Notes under the pieces: generated by a model
What the model saw: the letters and a program-made list of their open reading frames with translations, nothing else
Told to the model about the DNA's origin: nothing
The model's database searches: none
Translations under genes and position numbers: made by a program
NCBI RefSeq assembly: GCF_002813755.1
Contig: NZ_CP018061.1
Span: 1,602,001 to 1,666,000 of the forward strand
DNA length: 64,000 nt
Source: Enterococcus mundtii
Lineage (GTDB): Bacteria; Bacillota; Bacilli; Lactobacillales; Enterococcaceae
Direction: 5' to 3'
In this document: positions 48,099-60,171 of the stretch, piece by piece
How positions within the stretch are numbered: position 1 is the first letter of the stretch
Layout: each line of letters opens with the position of its first letter

Positions 48099-49043
48099 TT
48101 AGGATGCTTGTTCCTTTAATTTTTCAGCAAATTCGTTGATTTTTCGAATCCGATGATTGATCCCTGATTTCGAGATTGCTCCGGATGGGATCATTTCTCC
48201 TAGTTCTTTTAAACTGACTTCAGGATGTTGCAAGCGTAATTCAGCAATCTCTTGTAACTTTTCCGGAAGTGCTTGTAAACCCACTCGTGCTTCGATCAAT
48301 TCAATATTTTCAATCTGTTTTGATGCTGCATCAATGGTTTTGTTCAGGTTAGCCGTCTCACAATTGACTAACCGGTTCACTGAATTTCTCATATCACGCA
48401 CGATCCGCACATCTTCAAAGCGCAACATCGAATTTGTTGCCCCAATCAGAGTCAAGAAATCAGCAATTTTTTCGGCCCCTTTTAAATAAGAGATATAGCC
48501 ATTACGTCTTTCTAGTGTACGTGCGTGTAAACCATAGTAATTCAACATATTACAAATATCTTGGTTATGTTGTTCGTAGATCGAATAAATCTCTAAGTGA
48601 TAGCGACTTGTTTCCGGGTTATTGACTGAACCCGACGCCATAAATGCGCCACGTAAATATGAACGCATCTTTTGTGCATTTCCCATGATCTCATCGGAAA
48701 CATGCCCATTGAACATCATGCCATCCATGATATCCAGATCCATCAATACATTTTTTGTTCCTTGTTTCAAGCGAACGATGTAGACATTATTCTTCTTTAA
48801 TTTCATTTTCTTGCGTACGAGCAGTTCGCTTCGTACTTGATAATGATCTTTTAAAAGTGAGTAGATCCGTCGAGCAATTGCGGCGTTTTCTGTCTGTACA
48901 TTCAAGATGAATTGCTGGTTGACGATTCCAAGTGAGCCATTCATTCGTAATAACGCGGCTAATTCCGCTTTTGCATGTTCTCGATGGACTTCCAAACCAG
49001 TCAATTCCTTCTTGACCTCAGCTGCAAATGACACGTTATCCAC
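48099..49043 (-). CDS. whiA: WhiA-family DNA-binding protein
   Basis: A 314-residue protein. The N-terminal LAGLIDADG-like fold (about 1-210, '[20 protein letters not shown]', '[18 protein letters not shown]') lacks nuclease activity in this family. The C-terminal helix-turn-helix (about 225-305) has '[17 protein letters not shown]' and '[17 protein letters not shown]'. In Firmicutes WhiA affects cell division and chromosome segregation. Third gene of rapZ-yvcK-whiA, the usual order. Confidence 0.96.
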   Translation of the reverse strand: MDNVSFAAEVKKELTGLEVHREHAKAELAALLRMNGSLGIVNQQFILNVQTENAAIARRIYSLLKDHYQVRSELLVRKKMKLKKNNVYIVRLKQGTKNVLMDLDIMDGMMFNGHVSDEIMGNAQKMRSYLRGAFMASGSVNNPETSRYHLEIYSIYEQHNQDICNMLNYYGLHARTLERRNGYISYLKGAEKIADFLTLIGATNSMLRFEDVRIVRDMRNSVNRLVNCETANLNKTIDAASKQIENIELIEARVGLQALPEKLQEIAELRLQHPEVSLKELGEMIPSGAISKSGINHRIRKINEFAEKLKEQAS

Positions 49044-49070
49044 CTCCTTTTCACAAAATTTTTCCTTTAA

Positions 49071-50066
49071 TTACTTTGAGCCAAAGACGATACGAAATAG
49101 TTCTTCGACTACCTTTTCACCATCATGGAAGACCCCGCCATTTTTCAACTCTAAAAAGTCTGTCGAGATGACCCGACAATTTTCTTCTCTTAAGCCATTA
49201 AAATCATGTGCTACTTGGACAAGGTATTCATCGTAGATTTCCGGGTCCATGTAATCTTTTGGTACTTTTTCTGTATTGACTAAAACAGTATCAATAAAGG
49301 GTTGGTCTAAATGTTGATGCAACACACGAATATGATCTGCATCTGAAAAATGTTCTGTTTCCCCTTTTTGTGTCATGATATTACAGATGTATACGACCTC
49401 TGCTTTCGTTTGAAGCATGGCTTCACCAACTTCTGGTATGACTAAGTTAGGAAGAATACTCGTGAACAAGCTTCCCGGCCCTAAGACAACCATATCTGCT
49501 TCCATGATCGCAGAAACAACTTTGCGGCCTGCTTTGGCTTCACTTTCGTCTTCTGTATTACGTACGAATACCCGATCGATCGTTTTGCGGTCAACAGCGA
49601 TTTTAGATTCTCCGATCGCTGTCGTTCCATCTTTGAATACCGCATGTAAGGTCAACGGCGTTTCAGAAGAGGGATAGATGTGTCCATCCACGTGCATCAT
49701 TCGAGACAATAGTTGTACTGCTTCATAAGTACTCCCTCTCATTTCAGCAACTGCCGCAATGATCAAGTTACCAATGGTATGATTGGCTAAAAATTGGTCT
49801 TCTTTTTTGAAACGGTACTGAAAGATATCTTCGTAAAATTGAGGCATATCAGATAGCGAGACTAACACATTTCTTAAATCGCCTGGAGGAGCCATCGCGA
49901 TCGACTGGCGGATCTCACCGCTACTACCGCCATCATCTGCGACGGTTACGATTGCCGTGATATCGGCTCCTTGATTACGTAGACTTTTCAAAATAACAGG
50001 TAAGCCTGTACCGCCTCCGACTACAACGATTTTGGGTTTTCGAATTCGGTAAGTTTTCATTTTCAT
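49071..50066 (-). CDS. yvcK: Gluconeogenesis factor YvcK/MgfK
   Basis: A 331-residue CofD-like Rossmann protein that binds UDP-GlcNAc and links carbon source to cell-wall synthesis and shape. '[18 protein letters not shown]' is the nucleotide loop; '[14 protein letters not shown]' and '[12 protein letters not shown]' are conserved. '[16 protein letters not shown]' is the second phosphate-binding segment. Start and rapZ stop overlap (ATGA). Confidence 0.96.
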   Translation of the reverse strand: MKMKTYRIRKPKIVVVGGGTGLPVILKSLRNQGADITAIVTVADDGGSSGEIRQSIAMAPPGDLRNVLVSLSDMPQFYEDIFQYRFKKEDQFLANHTIGNLIIAAVAEMRGSTYEAVQLLSRMMHVDGHIYPSSETPLTLHAVFKDGTTAIGESKIAVDRKTIDRVFVRNTEDESEAKAGRKVVSAIMEADMVVLGPGSLFTSILPNLVIPEVGEAMLQTKAEVVYICNIMTQKGETEHFSDADHIRVLHQHLDQPFIDTVLVNTEKVPKDYMDPEIYDEYLVQVAHDFNGLREENCRVISTDFLELKNGGVFHDGEKVVEELFRIVFGSK

Positions 50067-50947
50067 GAGCGGTTCACCGTCTCTTTGCGCTTATCTTTGT
50101 CACGATGAGTTACATTGACTTTATATGTTTCACTAAGCGCTTGAGATAACCTTTCTGTTAAAGCAACTGAACGGTGTTGTCCACCCGTACAGCCAATCGC
50201 TACAGTCAAACTGCTTTTTCCTTCTTTGATGTATCCTGGCATGACTGTTTTTAATAAATCAAGGAATTTCAAATAAAATAATTCTGTTTCGTCAAAGGAC
50301 ATGACGTAATCATAGACTGGTTTATCTTTCCCAGTCAATGGTCTTAAATCAGCGATATAATGAGGGTTCGGTAAAAAACGAACATCCATCACAATATCTG
50401 AATCGATCGGTAACCCGTATTTGAAACCAAACGAAACAAACTCAATGCGAAATCCTTGATCATCTTTTGTTTTAAATGTTTGATTGATTTTCTCACGTAG
50501 TTGTCGTGGGGTTAAAGTCGTCGTATCAATAATGACAGAAGCTTGTGCTTTGATGTCATTTAAAATCGCCCGTTCTTTACGGATGCCTTCCGTTACTAGT
50601 CCATCCATAGCCATCGGATGGGTTCTTCTGGTTTCTTTGTAACGAGCAACCAACTCTTCGTCAGAGGCATCTAAAAATAAGACAGAGGTATCAATAAAAT
50701 TTGTATTTTCGATCTCGATCAACATACTTTGGATCTCTTCAAAGAAAGAGCGTGAACGTAGATCCACACCAAGTGCCATTTTTGTGACTTTCCCCGATTC
50801 CTTGATCAGTTCCCAGAATTTTGGGATCAGTGTTGGGGGCATATTATCGATACAAAAGTACCCCATATCTTCAAAACTTTGAATGGCCACAGTTTTACCT
50901 GCCCCGCTCATTCCTGTAATGATTACTAGTTCTAAATTATCAGCCAT
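50063..50947 (-). CDS. rapZ: RNase adapter protein RapZ
   Basis: A 294-residue nucleotide-binding protein. Walker A is '[14 protein letters not shown]', Walker B-like 'DLRSRSFF'. The C-terminal domain has '[20 protein letters not shown]' and '[17 protein letters not shown]'. In E. coli RapZ controls glmS through sRNAs; in Firmicutes it is called YvcJ and its role is less clear. AGGAGG precedes the ATG. First gene of rapZ-yvcK-whiA. Confidence 0.96.
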   Translation of the reverse strand: MADNLELVIITGMSGAGKTVAIQSFEDMGYFCIDNMPPTLIPKFWELIKESGKVTKMALGVDLRSRSFFEEIQSMLIEIENTNFIDTSVLFLDASDEELVARYKETRRTHPMAMDGLVTEGIRKERAILNDIKAQASVIIDTTTLTPRQLREKINQTFKTKDDQGFRIEFVSFGFKYGLPIDSDIVMDVRFLPNPHYIADLRPLTGKDKPVYDYVMSFDETELFYLKFLDLLKTVMPGYIKEGKSSLTVAIGCTGGQHRSVALTERLSQALSETYKVNVTHRDKDKRKETVNRS

Positions 50948-50979
50948 CCGTATGGCCTCCTCTCTCGTTCTCCTATAAA

Positions 50980-50988
50980 ATTATATCA
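50980..50988 (-). promoter_or_regulatory. Extended -10 promoter of rapZ-yvcK-whiA
   Basis: The minus strand reads TGATATAAT (TATAAT at 50980-50985), 33 bases before rapZ. Confidence 0.6.
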
Positions 50989-51155
50989 TCCCGGGCGTAT
51001 CATTGCTAGTTCGAATTCGATTTCTTTGGTTTTTATTCAAAGGCTGTAAAGCAAAATCAAACGACTTTAAAATAAGCGCGAAAAGTGAGGGGTACATTAG
51101 TCCTCTCGGAGATTCTAAAACTGAATAAACGATGGAAACAAAAGTAACCTCTTCG

Positions 51156-51215
51156 GAAATAAGGCGCCATCCACAAAAATTTGAAGAACAATTTTCGTGG
51201 ATGGCGTCTTATTTC
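51156..51215. terminator. GCCATCCAC-type hairpin after the racemase gene
   Basis: A 26-base left arm (51156-51181, core GGCGCCATCCAC) pairs almost fully with 51190-51215 (core GTGGATGGCGTC). It lies about 110 bases after the racemase stop. It shares its core with the hairpin at 28584-28629. The rest of the 50948-51322 gap holds the rapZ promoter and no gene. Confidence 0.6.
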
Positions 51216-51322
51216 TCGAGGGGAAACATTTCTGTCTCTAACTCTTTTCGCGCTAATTTATAGGAGCTGAACCCCTGTGGATCAAACTCAGCCCACAACT
51301 ATTATTACACTAAAAACGTATC

Positions 51323-52027
51323 TTACTTTCGAGCAGATAGTGCCATCTCGATTGTTCGATCAGCTAGTATCGACTGCGCATCGATCACAGGATAAGGATT
51401 ATCGGAGGCAACTTCTTGCATCAAAGACAATTCTGTACAGCCTAAGATGATCTTTTCACACGCCAAGCGTTGAACAACTTCTTCTAGAATCTCAAAATAA
51501 AGTTCTTTGTTCAACCGATCCGCTTCTTTGATTTCATGATAAATCAAGTAGTTCACTTTTTCTTGTAGTTCTTGGTCAGGAATCACCACGTCAAAACCTA
51601 ATGCTTTGATCTCTTTTTCGTAAACACCGGCAAGAATACTTCCTTGAGTTGCTAAAACAGCTACTTTACCCGTTGTTTTTTGACGGACAAGCTCTTTTGC
51701 CGCTTCTCGTGGCATATGCAAAATCGGAATCGTCGTCTCTGCTTGTAAGTCATCAAAAAAGTAATGAGCTGTATTACAAGTCAAAACAATGAAATTCGGT
51801 TGTAGTAAATTTTGTTTTTTGACATCCTCTACTAAATAAGGGACAGGATTTTCTTTTGTTTGATCCAAAATGTAGGCCGTTCGATCAGGAACTGTCGCAT
51901 GATTGAACAATACATAGTTCAAGTAATCCTGATCTTTGGCAGCTTTGACACGATGATTGATCAAGCGGACAAAGCTTTCCGTTGCCATCGTTCCCATCCC
52001 ACCTAAGATGCTGAAAAAATTCTCCAT
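51323..52027 (-). CDS. Aspartate/glutamate racemase family protein, probable aspartate racemase
   Basis: A 234-residue cofactor-independent racemase. The two catalytic cysteines are in '[14 protein letters not shown]' and '[12 protein letters not shown]'; the opening '[18 protein letters not shown]' is typical. It lies 3 bases after the D-aspartate ligase gene. In E. faecium this pairing supplies D-aspartate (from L-aspartate) for the peptidoglycan cross-bridge, so the same role is likely here. Confidence 0.9.
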   Translation of the reverse strand: MENFFSILGGMGTMATESFVRLINHRVKAAKDQDYLNYVLFNHATVPDRTAYILDQTKENPVPYLVEDVKKQNLLQPNFIVLTCNTAHYFFDDLQAETTIPILHMPREAAKELVRQKTTGKVAVLATQGSILAGVYEKEIKALGFDVVIPDQELQEKVNYLIYHEIKEADRLNKELYFEILEEVVQRLACEKIILGCTELSLMQEVASDNPYPVIDAQSILADRTIEMALSARK

Positions 52028-52030
52028 GAA

Positions 52031-53296
52031 CTAGCCTTCTTTCGAATGAAAGTATTTTTTAAATCTTGGAATATAGTTTCGGAACATATAAGTCATCAAT
52101 ACCCAGCGTTTAAGTGAGTGATCTTTCTCATAAAACACAGTCGTTCCATAGCGTTTTTCTTTGATCAACTGCAAGGCACGTTGTTTTTGTTCGTTCTCTT
52201 TGGCATAAGTCAAGAAGACTTTTTTTGGCACGCCCAGCCATAGCTTCGCTTGATCTGATTGGTTCGTTCCGTAGGTCGTTTCCACGAACGGCACACCAAA
52301 GACACGGTCTTCTGTTAGAAAACGTGCTAAATTCAGGCCATTGAGCGTAACAAAGAAACTACTTCTTCCTTGACGAAGATTGATCTCAAATAATTTATAT
52401 TCGCCATCTCGTGGGTCATACTTCATGTCAAAGTTTGCAAAGCCAGTGTACTCGATTTTTTCTAGAAATGCTTTGATCGTTTGGTAGATCTTCTCGTTAT
52501 AGTCAGGCATGATCACGACATAGTTTCCGATAGACGCTGGTGTTGGGTCTTCAAGTAATGGATGTCCTAGACACATCATTCGTACTTGATGCTGGTCATC
52601 AACGTAGGCATTCAAGACCCGCATATTGCTGTCATCCCCAGGAATAAAGTCTTGTGCGATCATTTCGCTCGTATAGCCCGCTTCATAGATCCGACCTAGC
52701 ATCAAATCAAATTCCTCGCGATTATCAATAATAAACGCTTTTTTTCGTCCCTCAAATTGGACAGATAAATATTCCACACTATTTGCCGGTTTTAGTGCTA
52801 CAGGAAAATTGAAAGGTAACTCTTGTTCTAAGCGGCCATTGTTCAACATTTCTTTTCGAATGATCAATGTTTTGGGATAAGGTAACTGATATTCTTCACA
52901 TATCTCATAAAAACTCACTTTATTCACTAATCGCTCGAAAAGTGAATAATCGATATAAGGACATATAAAAGTTTCAGACAGCTCCTCTTTATGCTGAGAA
53001 ATCAACTCAGCATATCCGTCGCCACAAGCTATCAGTAAATATTTTTTATTTTTATCCGTATATTTTTCTTTTGCTAAACGTCTCATCGTCTCTATAAAGA
53101 CCGGATCTTGATCAAATCCTGGAATCACTTCAACGTTTACGATTTTGCTATAGCGGGTAGGCGCTAATTGATTCGACGCATAGGATTGACAAACTGTGCC
53201 ATATGCCTCGTGAAATGAACGGGCCATACCATAAACGTTCATATCGCTACCTAATAAAATAGGGATAAATTCATTTTTTTCATTACTGTTCATCAT
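52031..53296 (-). CDS. asl: D-aspartate ligase (ATP-grasp), peptidoglycan cross-bridge synthesis
   Basis: A 421-residue ATP-grasp ligase. It closely resembles Asl(fm) of E. faecium as recalled ('FIPILLGSDMNVYGMARSFH', 'SNQLAPTRYSKIVNVEVIPG'). The ATP-grasp core shows 'NFPVALKPANSVEYLSVQ' and 'EYKLFEINLRQGRSSFF'. Asl activates D-aspartate as acyl phosphate and couples it to the lysine side chain of UDP-MurNAc-pentapeptide, forming the D-Asx bridge of E. faecium-group cells. Two adjacent ATGs are possible; the site (GAGAGAT) is weak. Operon with the racemase. Confidence 0.9.
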   Translation of the reverse strand: MMNSNEKNEFIPILLGSDMNVYGMARSFHEAYGTVCQSYASNQLAPTRYSKIVNVEVIPGFDQDPVFIETMRRLAKEKYTDKNKKYLLIACGDGYAELISQHKEELSETFICPYIDYSLFERLVNKVSFYEICEEYQLPYPKTLIIRKEMLNNGRLEQELPFNFPVALKPANSVEYLSVQFEGRKKAFIIDNREEFDLMLGRIYEAGYTSEMIAQDFIPGDDSNMRVLNAYVDDQHQVRMMCLGHPLLEDPTPASIGNYVVIMPDYNEKIYQTIKAFLEKIEYTGFANFDMKYDPRDGEYKLFEINLRQGRSSFFVTLNGLNLARFLTEDRVFGVPFVETTYGTNQSDQAKLWLGVPKKVFLTYAKENEQKQRALQLIKEKRYGTTVFYEKDHSLKRWVLMTYMFRNYIPRFKKYFHSKEG

Positions 53297-53372
53297 TATC
53301 TCTCACTAACTTAATAATCTCTTGTTTTTTCTTTTACAATTACACAAGGAATATCATACCATAAAGAAAAAA

Positions 53373-53399
53373 GCAATCAAAGGAATCTCCTCCGATTGC
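53373..53399 (-). terminator. Terminator of uvrBA
   Basis: GCAATC...AGGA (53373-53384) pairs with TCCT...GATTGC (53388-53399); the minus strand continues in a T run. It lies between uvrA and asl. The remaining 53297-53558 gap is AT-rich without a gene. Confidence 0.75.
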
Positions 53400-53558
53400 T
53401 CAATTCTTTTTTGAACGGATTGAACTTATAGGAAGTTTTTATCTATACCAATAAGTGTAGAAAGAACTACCATACAAAATATTCTAGAATACTCATGAAA
53501 AGAAAACAATACATATTGTATTCTTTTAATATTTTTTTAACTATCATCATCACTTTTA

Positions 53559-56378
53559 TTATTTTTCCATGATTTTTTTCAAATAATGTCCTGTATAGCT
53601 TTCTTTGACTTTCACTAATTCCTCTGGTGTACCAGTCGCTAGGATCGTACCGCCACCTTCGCCACCTTCAGGTCCTAGATCGATCAAATGATCCGCTGTT
53701 TTGATGACGTCTAAATTGTGTTCAATGACTAACACAGTATTTCCTGCATCAACCAATCGTTGCAAAACATGCAATAATCGAGCAATGTCATCAGTGTGAA
53801 GCCCTGTAGTCGGCTCATCTAAAATATAAAAATTCTTCCCATTAGAAATCTTGTGCAGTTCACTCGCAAGTTTCATTCGTTGCGCTTCTCCGCCGGACAA
53901 TGTCGTCGCTGGTTGTCCCATTGTGACGTAGCCTAAGCCAACATCAACGATCGTTTGTAGTTTGCGATGGATCTTAGGGATCGGTTGGAAAAACTCAACG
54001 GCATCTTCAACCGTCATCTCTAAGATATCCGCAATACTTTTTCCTTTGTAATGAACTTCTAGTGTTTCTGAGTTATAACGTTTCCCATGACAGACTTCGC
54101 ATGGGACATACACATCTGGTAAGAAATGCATTTCGATCTTGATGATCCCATCACCGCGGCAAGCTTCACAGCGCCCACCTTTCACGTTGAAACTGAAACG
54201 GCCTTTTTTGTAACCACGCATCTTCGCTTCATTGGTTTGAGCAAACAGATCACGGATATCATCAAAGACACTCGTATAAGTCGCCGGATTACTTCTTGGT
54301 GTCCGACCGATCGGGCTTTGATCGATATCAATGATTTTTTCGATTCCTTCATAACCAGTTATCGTTTTGAACTTTCCTGGTTTGGCTGAGTTCCGATTGA
54401 TTTTTTGTGCTAATGCCTTCTTTAAGATACTGTTCACAAGCGTACTTTTCCCTGAACCGGAGACGCCAGTGACCGCCACGAATTCACCCAAAGGAAACTC
54501 AACGGACACATTTTTCAAGTTGTTTTCTGTCGCACCTGTGATCTTGATCGCTTTACCTGTACCTTTTCGTCTTGTTTCAGGAACAGGGATCGATTTTTTG
54601 CCAGACAGATATTGTCCGGTCAATGAATGTTTATCCTTAGCAACTTGAGCGGGTGTCCCAGCAGAAACGATCTCGCCACCTTGATGTCCTGCACCAGGAC
54701 CAACATCGATCAAATAATCGGCTGCACGCATCGTATCTTCATCATGTTCCACAACCACTAAGGTATTGCCAAGATCTCGCATTTTCTTCAATGAACCGAT
54801 CAAGCGATCATTGTCCCGTTGATGTAAGCCAATGGAAGGCTCATCTAAGATATAAAGAACTCCCGATAGATTTGAACCGATTTGTGTGGCTAAACGAATC
54901 CGTTGCGCTTCGCCACCTGATAAAGTGCCCGAAGCACGACTAAGTGTCAAATAATCAAGACCGACATTTTCTAAGAATGACAAACGGTCATTGACTTCTT
55001 TTAGAATCGGACGAGCGATGACTTTTTCTTGCTCTGATAAAGTTAGATTTTCAAAAAATTCAACGGCATGTTGGATCGACAAGTCATTCGTCTGACCAAT
55101 ATTCGTCCCATTGATCTGTACGGATAAAGCTTGTGGATTCAATCGATAACCGTCACAAGTCTTACACGTCAATTCTGTCATGTAAAGACGCATTTGTTCT
55201 CTCGTAAAATCACTGTTCGTATCATGGTAACGGCGTTTGATATTGGTCATCACGCCTTCAAATGACGTTTCAACATCTCTCACTCCACCGAAATCATTTT
55301 CGTAGTGAAAATGGAAGGACTCTGAGGTACCATTCAACACGATTTCTTGATGTTCAATAGGTAAGTCTTCAAATGGTGTATCCATATCGATCCCATAACT
55401 TTCGCAAGCTTGTGCTAGCATTTGTGGATAATATTGCGAACTGATGGGATTCCAAGGAATGATTGCTCCTTCGTTCAACGTTTTTGTTTTATCTGGGATC
55501 ACTAGATCGATATCGACTTCTAATTTGACTCCCAAACCATCACAATCCGGACATGCGCCAAATGGTGCATTGAAAGAAAACAAGCGCGGTTCTAATTCTC
55601 CTACTGTAAACCCACAGTACGGACACGCATAATGTTCGCTAAAGAGCATCTCTTCTTCGCCAATCACATCGATCAATACATAGCCATCCGCTAAACGAAG
55701 CGCTGCTTCGATCGAATCGAATAAACGAGAGCGGACGCCTTCTTTGACCACGATTCGGTCAATCACGATCGCGATATCATGTTTTTTATTTTTTTCTAAT
55801 TCAGGTACTTCGCTAACGTCATAGGTTTCTCCGTCTACACGGACACGAACATACCCTTCTTTTTGGACACGTTCAAATACTTTTTTGTGTTGTCCTTTTT
55901 TCTTTACCACGATCGGTGCTAAAATTTGGATCTTCGTCCGATCAGGCAGTTCTAGCACTTTGTCCACCATTTGTTCGACGGATTGACTAGTGATCTCAAT
56001 ATGGTCATTTGGACAGATCGGATGACCGACCCTAGCAAATAACAAACGTAAATAATCGTTGATCTCTGTCACTGTCCCTACGGTAGACCGAGGGTTTTTA
56101 CTGGTTGTTTTTTGATCGATCGAGATTGCTGGGCTAAGTCCATCAATACTATCAACATCCGGTTTATCCATTTGTCCCAAAAATTGACGGGCATACGCAG
56201 ATAAACTTTCAACATATCGGCGTTGTCCCTCTGCGTATAATGTGTCAAAAGCAAGTGAACTTTTCCCTGAACCGGATAATCCGGTGACGACCACGAATTT
56301 ATCACGTGGGATCGTCACATCGATATTCTTTAAATTATGCGCTCTTGCGCCATGAATAATAATTTTATCGTTAGCCAT
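53559..56378 (-). CDS. uvrA: Excinuclease ABC subunit A
   Basis: A 939-residue damage-recognition ATPase of nucleotide excision repair. Two ABC modules are present: Walker A '[20 protein letters not shown]' and '[18 protein letters not shown]', signatures '[13 protein letters not shown]' and '[13 protein letters not shown]'. Zinc modules include 'CPYCGF...CPDCDG' and '[20 protein letters not shown]' with '[10 protein letters not shown]'. Nine bases after uvrB; SOS-controlled with it. Confidence 0.98.
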   Translation of the reverse strand: MANDKIIIHGARAHNLKNIDVTIPRDKFVVVTGLSGSGKSSLAFDTLYAEGQRRYVESLSAYARQFLGQMDKPDVDSIDGLSPAISIDQKTTSKNPRSTVGTVTEINDYLRLLFARVGHPICPNDHIEITSQSVEQMVDKVLELPDRTKIQILAPIVVKKKGQHKKVFERVQKEGYVRVRVDGETYDVSEVPELEKNKKHDIAIVIDRIVVKEGVRSRLFDSIEAALRLADGYVLIDVIGEEEMLFSEHYACPYCGFTVGELEPRLFSFNAPFGACPDCDGLGVKLEVDIDLVIPDKTKTLNEGAIIPWNPISSQYYPQMLAQACESYGIDMDTPFEDLPIEHQEIVLNGTSESFHFHYENDFGGVRDVETSFEGVMTNIKRRYHDTNSDFTREQMRLYMTELTCKTCDGYRLNPQALSVQINGTNIGQTNDLSIQHAVEFFENLTLSEQEKVIARPILKEVNDRLSFLENVGLDYLTLSRASGTLSGGEAQRIRLATQIGSNLSGVLYILDEPSIGLHQRDNDRLIGSLKKMRDLGNTLVVVEHDEDTMRAADYLIDVGPGAGHQGGEIVSAGTPAQVAKDKHSLTGQYLSGKKSIPVPETRRKGTGKAIKITGATENNLKNVSVEFPLGEFVAVTGVSGSGKSTLVNSILKKALAQKINRNSAKPGKFKTITGYEGIEKIIDIDQSPIGRTPRSNPATYTSVFDDIRDLFAQTNEAKMRGYKKGRFSFNVKGGRCEACRGDGIIKIEMHFLPDVYVPCEVCHGKRYNSETLEVHYKGKSIADILEMTVEDAVEFFQPIPKIHRKLQTIVDVGLGYVTMGQPATTLSGGEAQRMKLASELHKISNGKNFYILDEPTTGLHTDDIARLLHVLQRLVDAGNTVLVIEHNLDVIKTADHLIDLGPEGGEGGGTILATGTPEELVKVKESYTGHYLKKIMEK

Positions 56379-56387
56379 GTTTACCCC

Positions 56388-58382
56388 CTACTCAGATGCT
56401 TTTAATTCAAGAATCATATCACGTACATTGGCTGCAGTCTCGAAATCCAATGCTTTCGCTGCATCTTTCATTTCTTTTTCTAGTTTCATCAATAATGTTG
56501 CTTTTTCTTCTCTTGTCATCTCTTCATAAGAAACTTGCACCGTTTCTTTTGCATCATCTTCTGATTCTTTCGTAATCGAGATCAAGTCTCGGATTTCTTT
56601 GATGATCGTTTTCGGAACGATGCCATGGTCCTCATTGTATTGTTGCTGGATACTACGACGTCTTGACGTTTCATCCATGGCTAAACGCATGGAATCAGTG
56701 ACTCTGTCCGCATACATGATGACTTTACCTTCTGAGTTACGTGCCGCACGTCCGATGGTTTGGACTAATGAACGTTCACTTCGTAAGAACCCTTCTTTAT
56801 CGGCATCTAAAATAGCGACTAACGATACCTCAGGCACATCTAATCCTTCACGTAGTAAGTTGATACCAACTAATACGTCAAACTCGCCTAAACGAAGATC
56901 ACGAATGATCTCTGTCCGTTCTAATGTTTTGATATCGCTATGCAAGTATTTTACTTTGATCCCTAACTCTTTGAAGTAATCGGTCAAGTCTTCTGACATC
57001 TTTTTCGTCAACGTGGTCACAAATACCCGTTGGTCTTTTTCAACTCGCTCATTGATCTCACCTACCAAATCGTCGATCTGACCCATGATTGGTCGTACCT
57101 CGATGACTGGATCTAATAATCCTGTTGGTCGAATGATTTGTTGGACCACTGTATCTGTTTGTTCGTACTCATAAGGTCCAGGAGTAGCAGAAACATAGAC
57201 GATCTGGTTGACATGTTTCTCAAATTCTTCTAGACGTAAGGGACGGTTATCTAGTGCAGATGGCAAGCGGAAGCCATAATCGACTAGCATTTGTTTTCTC
57301 GCACGGTCTCCGTTATACATTCCACGGATCTGTGGCATCGTCACATGAGATTCATCAATGACCATCAGCGCATCCTCAGGGAAGAAATCTAATAACGTAT
57401 ACGGCGGTTCGCCTTCTTTACGACCATCCATATGACGTGAATAGTTTTCGATCCCAGAAGTATAGCCCATCTCTAACATCATCTCGATGTCATAGTTCGT
57501 CCGTTGTTCTAAGCGTTGCGCCTCTAATAATTTGTTCTCATTACGCAACACAGTCAAGCGTTGTTCCAGTTCTGCTTTGATATTGGCGACCGCATGTTCC
57601 ATATGATCGTCATCAGTGACAAAGTGAGTAGCGGGGAAAATAGCGACGTGTTCTGTTTCGCCTAATACTTCACCTGTCAACGCATTCACTTCACGGATTC
57701 TTTCGACTTCATCGCCAAAAAATTCAACGCGTAATGCTCGCTCATCACGTGAAGCTGGAAAGATCTCCACGACATCACCACGCACTCGAAAACGACCGCG
57801 CTGAAAATCAATATCGTTTCGCTCAAATTGGATGCTGACTAGATCTCGGATCAATTGATTACGGTCCATCTCCGCACCTTGTCTGATCGACACGACTTGT
57901 TTTTGATATTCAAATGGTGAACCTAACCCAAAAATACAAGAAACCGAAGCAATCACGATCACGTCATTTCGTTCTAACAATGAACTTGTGGCGGAATGAC
58001 GCAATTTATCGATTTCATCGTTGACACTTGAATCTTTTTCAATGTACGTATCACTCGAAGGTACATAGGCTTCTGGTTGATAATAATCATAGTAAGAAAC
58101 AAAATATTCGACCGCATTGTTCGGAAAGAACTCTTTAAATTCCCCATATAATTGGCCAGCAAGTGTCTTATTATGTGCAATGATCAAAGTTGGTTTATTT
58201 ACTTTTTCGATCAAATTAGATATCGTATAGGTTTTCCCTGTTCCGGTCGCACCTAATAAAATCTGCGCTTTTTTACCCTCATTTACACCTTCGACCAACT
58301 GCTTGATCGCTTCTGGTTGATCGCCGGCTGGTTGGTATTTTGACACCAACTCAAAATGACGGGAGGTATCTCTTTCAATCAT
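56388..58382 (-). CDS. uvrB: Excinuclease ABC subunit B
   Basis: A 664-residue helicase-like subunit that verifies damage and recruits UvrC. Walker A '[17 protein letters not shown]', the beta-hairpin '[20 protein letters not shown]', DEAD-type '[13 protein letters not shown]', motif VI '[13 protein letters not shown]', and the C-terminal UVR coiled coil ('[20 protein letters not shown]'). First gene of uvrBA behind an SOS-box promoter. Confidence 0.98.
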   Translation of the reverse strand: MIERDTSRHFELVSKYQPAGDQPEAIKQLVEGVNEGKKAQILLGATGTGKTYTISNLIEKVNKPTLIIAHNKTLAGQLYGEFKEFFPNNAVEYFVSYYDYYQPEAYVPSSDTYIEKDSSVNDEIDKLRHSATSSLLERNDVIVIASVSCIFGLGSPFEYQKQVVSIRQGAEMDRNQLIRDLVSIQFERNDIDFQRGRFRVRGDVVEIFPASRDERALRVEFFGDEVERIREVNALTGEVLGETEHVAIFPATHFVTDDDHMEHAVANIKAELEQRLTVLRNENKLLEAQRLEQRTNYDIEMMLEMGYTSGIENYSRHMDGRKEGEPPYTLLDFFPEDALMVIDESHVTMPQIRGMYNGDRARKQMLVDYGFRLPSALDNRPLRLEEFEKHVNQIVYVSATPGPYEYEQTDTVVQQIIRPTGLLDPVIEVRPIMGQIDDLVGEINERVEKDQRVFVTTLTKKMSEDLTDYFKELGIKVKYLHSDIKTLERTEIIRDLRLGEFDVLVGINLLREGLDVPEVSLVAILDADKEGFLRSERSLVQTIGRAARNSEGKVIMYADRVTDSMRLAMDETSRRRSIQQQYNEDHGIVPKTIIKEIRDLISITKESEDDAKETVQVSYEEMTREEKATLLMKLEKEMKDAAKALDFETAANVRDMILELKASE

Positions 58383-58463
58383 TGTTCGTCCTCCTTTTCG
58401 TTCATTCCTTCTCTCATTTCATCAAAAAAAGAAAAGGAAAGCAAAGGCATTCCTTGTTCCTCT

Positions 58464-58489
58464 ATTATATCACGGCGAACATACTTTCG
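58464..58489 (-). promoter_or_regulatory. SOS (LexA) box and extended -10 promoter of uvrBA
   Basis: CGAACATACTTTCG (58476-58489) matches the Gram-positive LexA box CGAACRNRYGTTYG with one mismatch. It lies next to the minus-strand extended -10 TGATATAAT (TATAAT at 58464-58469), so LexA would block the promoter. Confidence 0.8.
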
Positions 58490-58602
58490 CCAATTGAAAG
58501 TTTTGGATCTTACCTGTAATCTCCTTCTTTTATCGCATGTCATGTTTTCTTACATAGCATGTAATAAATCGCTACTTTTTTAAATTATTTTTTCTTGGAA
58601 TC

Positions 58603-58632
58603 TTGTGTTAGGAATATCTTTTCGCCTATAAT
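58603..58632 (+). promoter_or_regulatory. Promoter of the amino-acid ABC transporter
   Basis: -10 TATAAT (58627-58632) with a weak -35 TTGTGT (58603-58608), 18-base spacer. An AGGAGG ribosome site precedes the gene. Confidence 0.5.
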
Positions 58633-58676
58633 AGTTAAATATTGGAAATTATCGAAATTTATATAGGAGGTTATTT

Positions 58677-60170
58677 ATGAAAAAAAGAAACATGTTACAG
58701 ACATTCCTTTTCATAATGACAGGACTTGTTACATTCGCTCTGCATACGCCTGTGCAAGCTGACGAGACGCAATCGACTACAGCAACTAGCGAGACGATGC
58801 AAAAAATAGAACCTAAAAAAGACGTTTATGTGATTGCAAGTGATTCGGCCTTCGCTCCATTCGAGTACCAAAATGCGGATGGCGAATATGTGGGGATCGA
58901 TGTCAGCTTAATGGAAGCTATCTCAGAAATGCATGGGTTCAATATCCGCATGGACTTCCGAGGTTTCTCTGCTGCGTTACAGGCATTGGAATCCGGACAA
59001 GCAGATGGAATGATCGCGGGGATGACGATTACAGATGAACGTAAAAAAACGTTTGATTTTTCAGACCCTTATTTCCAAAGTGGTATCCAAATCGCAGTCA
59101 AAAAAGGCAATACTTCGATCAAGTCTTATGAAGACTTAGATGGAAAAACAGTCGGTGCGAAAGTTGGTACCGAAAGTGCAGATTTCTTGGTCGCTAACCA
59201 AGAGAAATACGGCTACGAAATCAAATATTTCGATGCCGCAGATCAGCTATATGATAGTTTGAGAGTCGGAGCAATTGACGCAATGATGGATGACTATCCA
59301 GTAATCGGTTATGCGATCAAAAATGGTCAGGAATTAGAAACGCCAATCGAACGAGAAACTGGCGGCTCTTATGGTTTCGCAGTGAAAAAAGGAGAAAATC
59401 CTGAATTATTAGAAATGTTCAACGAAGGCTTAAAAGAATTAAAACGAACAGGTCAATATGACGAGATCATCAATCAATACATCTCTACAGACGAAAGTGC
59501 AGCAGCACCAGCTGTTGATGAATCGACATTGACTGGCTTGATCCAAAACAATTACAAAGCGCTATTGAAAGGCTTATGGCAAACGATCCTATTAACCTTG
59601 ATTTCATTTGCACTAGCTTTAGTTGTCGGCGTAATCTTCGGTCTTTTCAGTGTTGCACCGATCCGCGCCTTACGAACAGTTGCAAGCATCTATGTAGATA
59701 TCATTCGCGGAATTCCGATGATGGTACTTGCTTTCTTCATCTTTTTCGGTCTACCAAGTATCGTGGGCTTTACGATTCCTGACTTTATTGCAGGGATCAT
59801 CACATTGACCTTGAACGCGAGTGCCTATATCGCCGAAATCGTACGTGGCGGGATCAATGCTGTTCCTACAGGACAAATGGAAGCTTCACGAAGTTTAGGT
59901 CTGTCTTATAACCGTACGATGCAAAAAATCATTTTACCACAAGCATTTAAAATCATGATTCCATCGTTTGTCAACCAATTCGTGATCTCATTGAAAGATA
60001 CGACGATCATTTCAGCGATCGGTGTGGTCGAGTTGTTACAAACTGGACGGATCATCGTTGCTCGTACCACTCAAAGTACGTATGTCTACTTGATCATCGC
60101 AGTAATGTACTTGATCTTGATCACTGCATTGACGAAATTAGCGAAAGTTTTAGAAAAGAAGGTGAAATAA
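58677..60170 (+). CDS. Amino-acid ABC transporter, fused substrate-binding protein and permease
   Basis: A 497-residue fusion. A Sec signal (ending 'TPVQA') precedes a family-3 solute-binding domain (about 45-275) with '[20 protein letters not shown]' and '[20 protein letters not shown]'. The permease domain follows (about 290-497) with the EAA-like loop '[17 protein letters not shown]'. The layout is that of lactic-acid-bacterial GlnP-type importers for glutamine, glutamate or related polar amino acids. Only one binding domain is present, where some GlnP have two. The ATPase gene follows 1 base later. Confidence 0.92.
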   Translation: MKKRNMLQTFLFIMTGLVTFALHTPVQADETQSTTATSETMQKIEPKKDVYVIASDSAFAPFEYQNADGEYVGIDVSLMEAISEMHGFNIRMDFRGFSAALQALESGQADGMIAGMTITDERKKTFDFSDPYFQSGIQIAVKKGNTSIKSYEDLDGKTVGAKVGTESADFLVANQEKYGYEIKYFDAADQLYDSLRVGAIDAMMDDYPVIGYAIKNGQELETPIERETGGSYGFAVKKGENPELLEMFNEGLKELKRTGQYDEIINQYISTDESAAAPAVDESTLTGLIQNNYKALLKGLWQTILLTLISFALALVVGVIFGLFSVAPIRALRTVASIYVDIIRGIPMMVLAFFIFFGLPSIVGFTIPDFIAGIITLTLNASAYIAEIVRGGINAVPTGQMEASRSLGLSYNRTMQKIILPQAFKIMIPSFVNQFVISLKDTTIISAIGVVELLQTGRIIVARTTQSTYVYLIIAVMYLILITALTKLAKVLEKKVK

Positions 60171-60171
60171 G

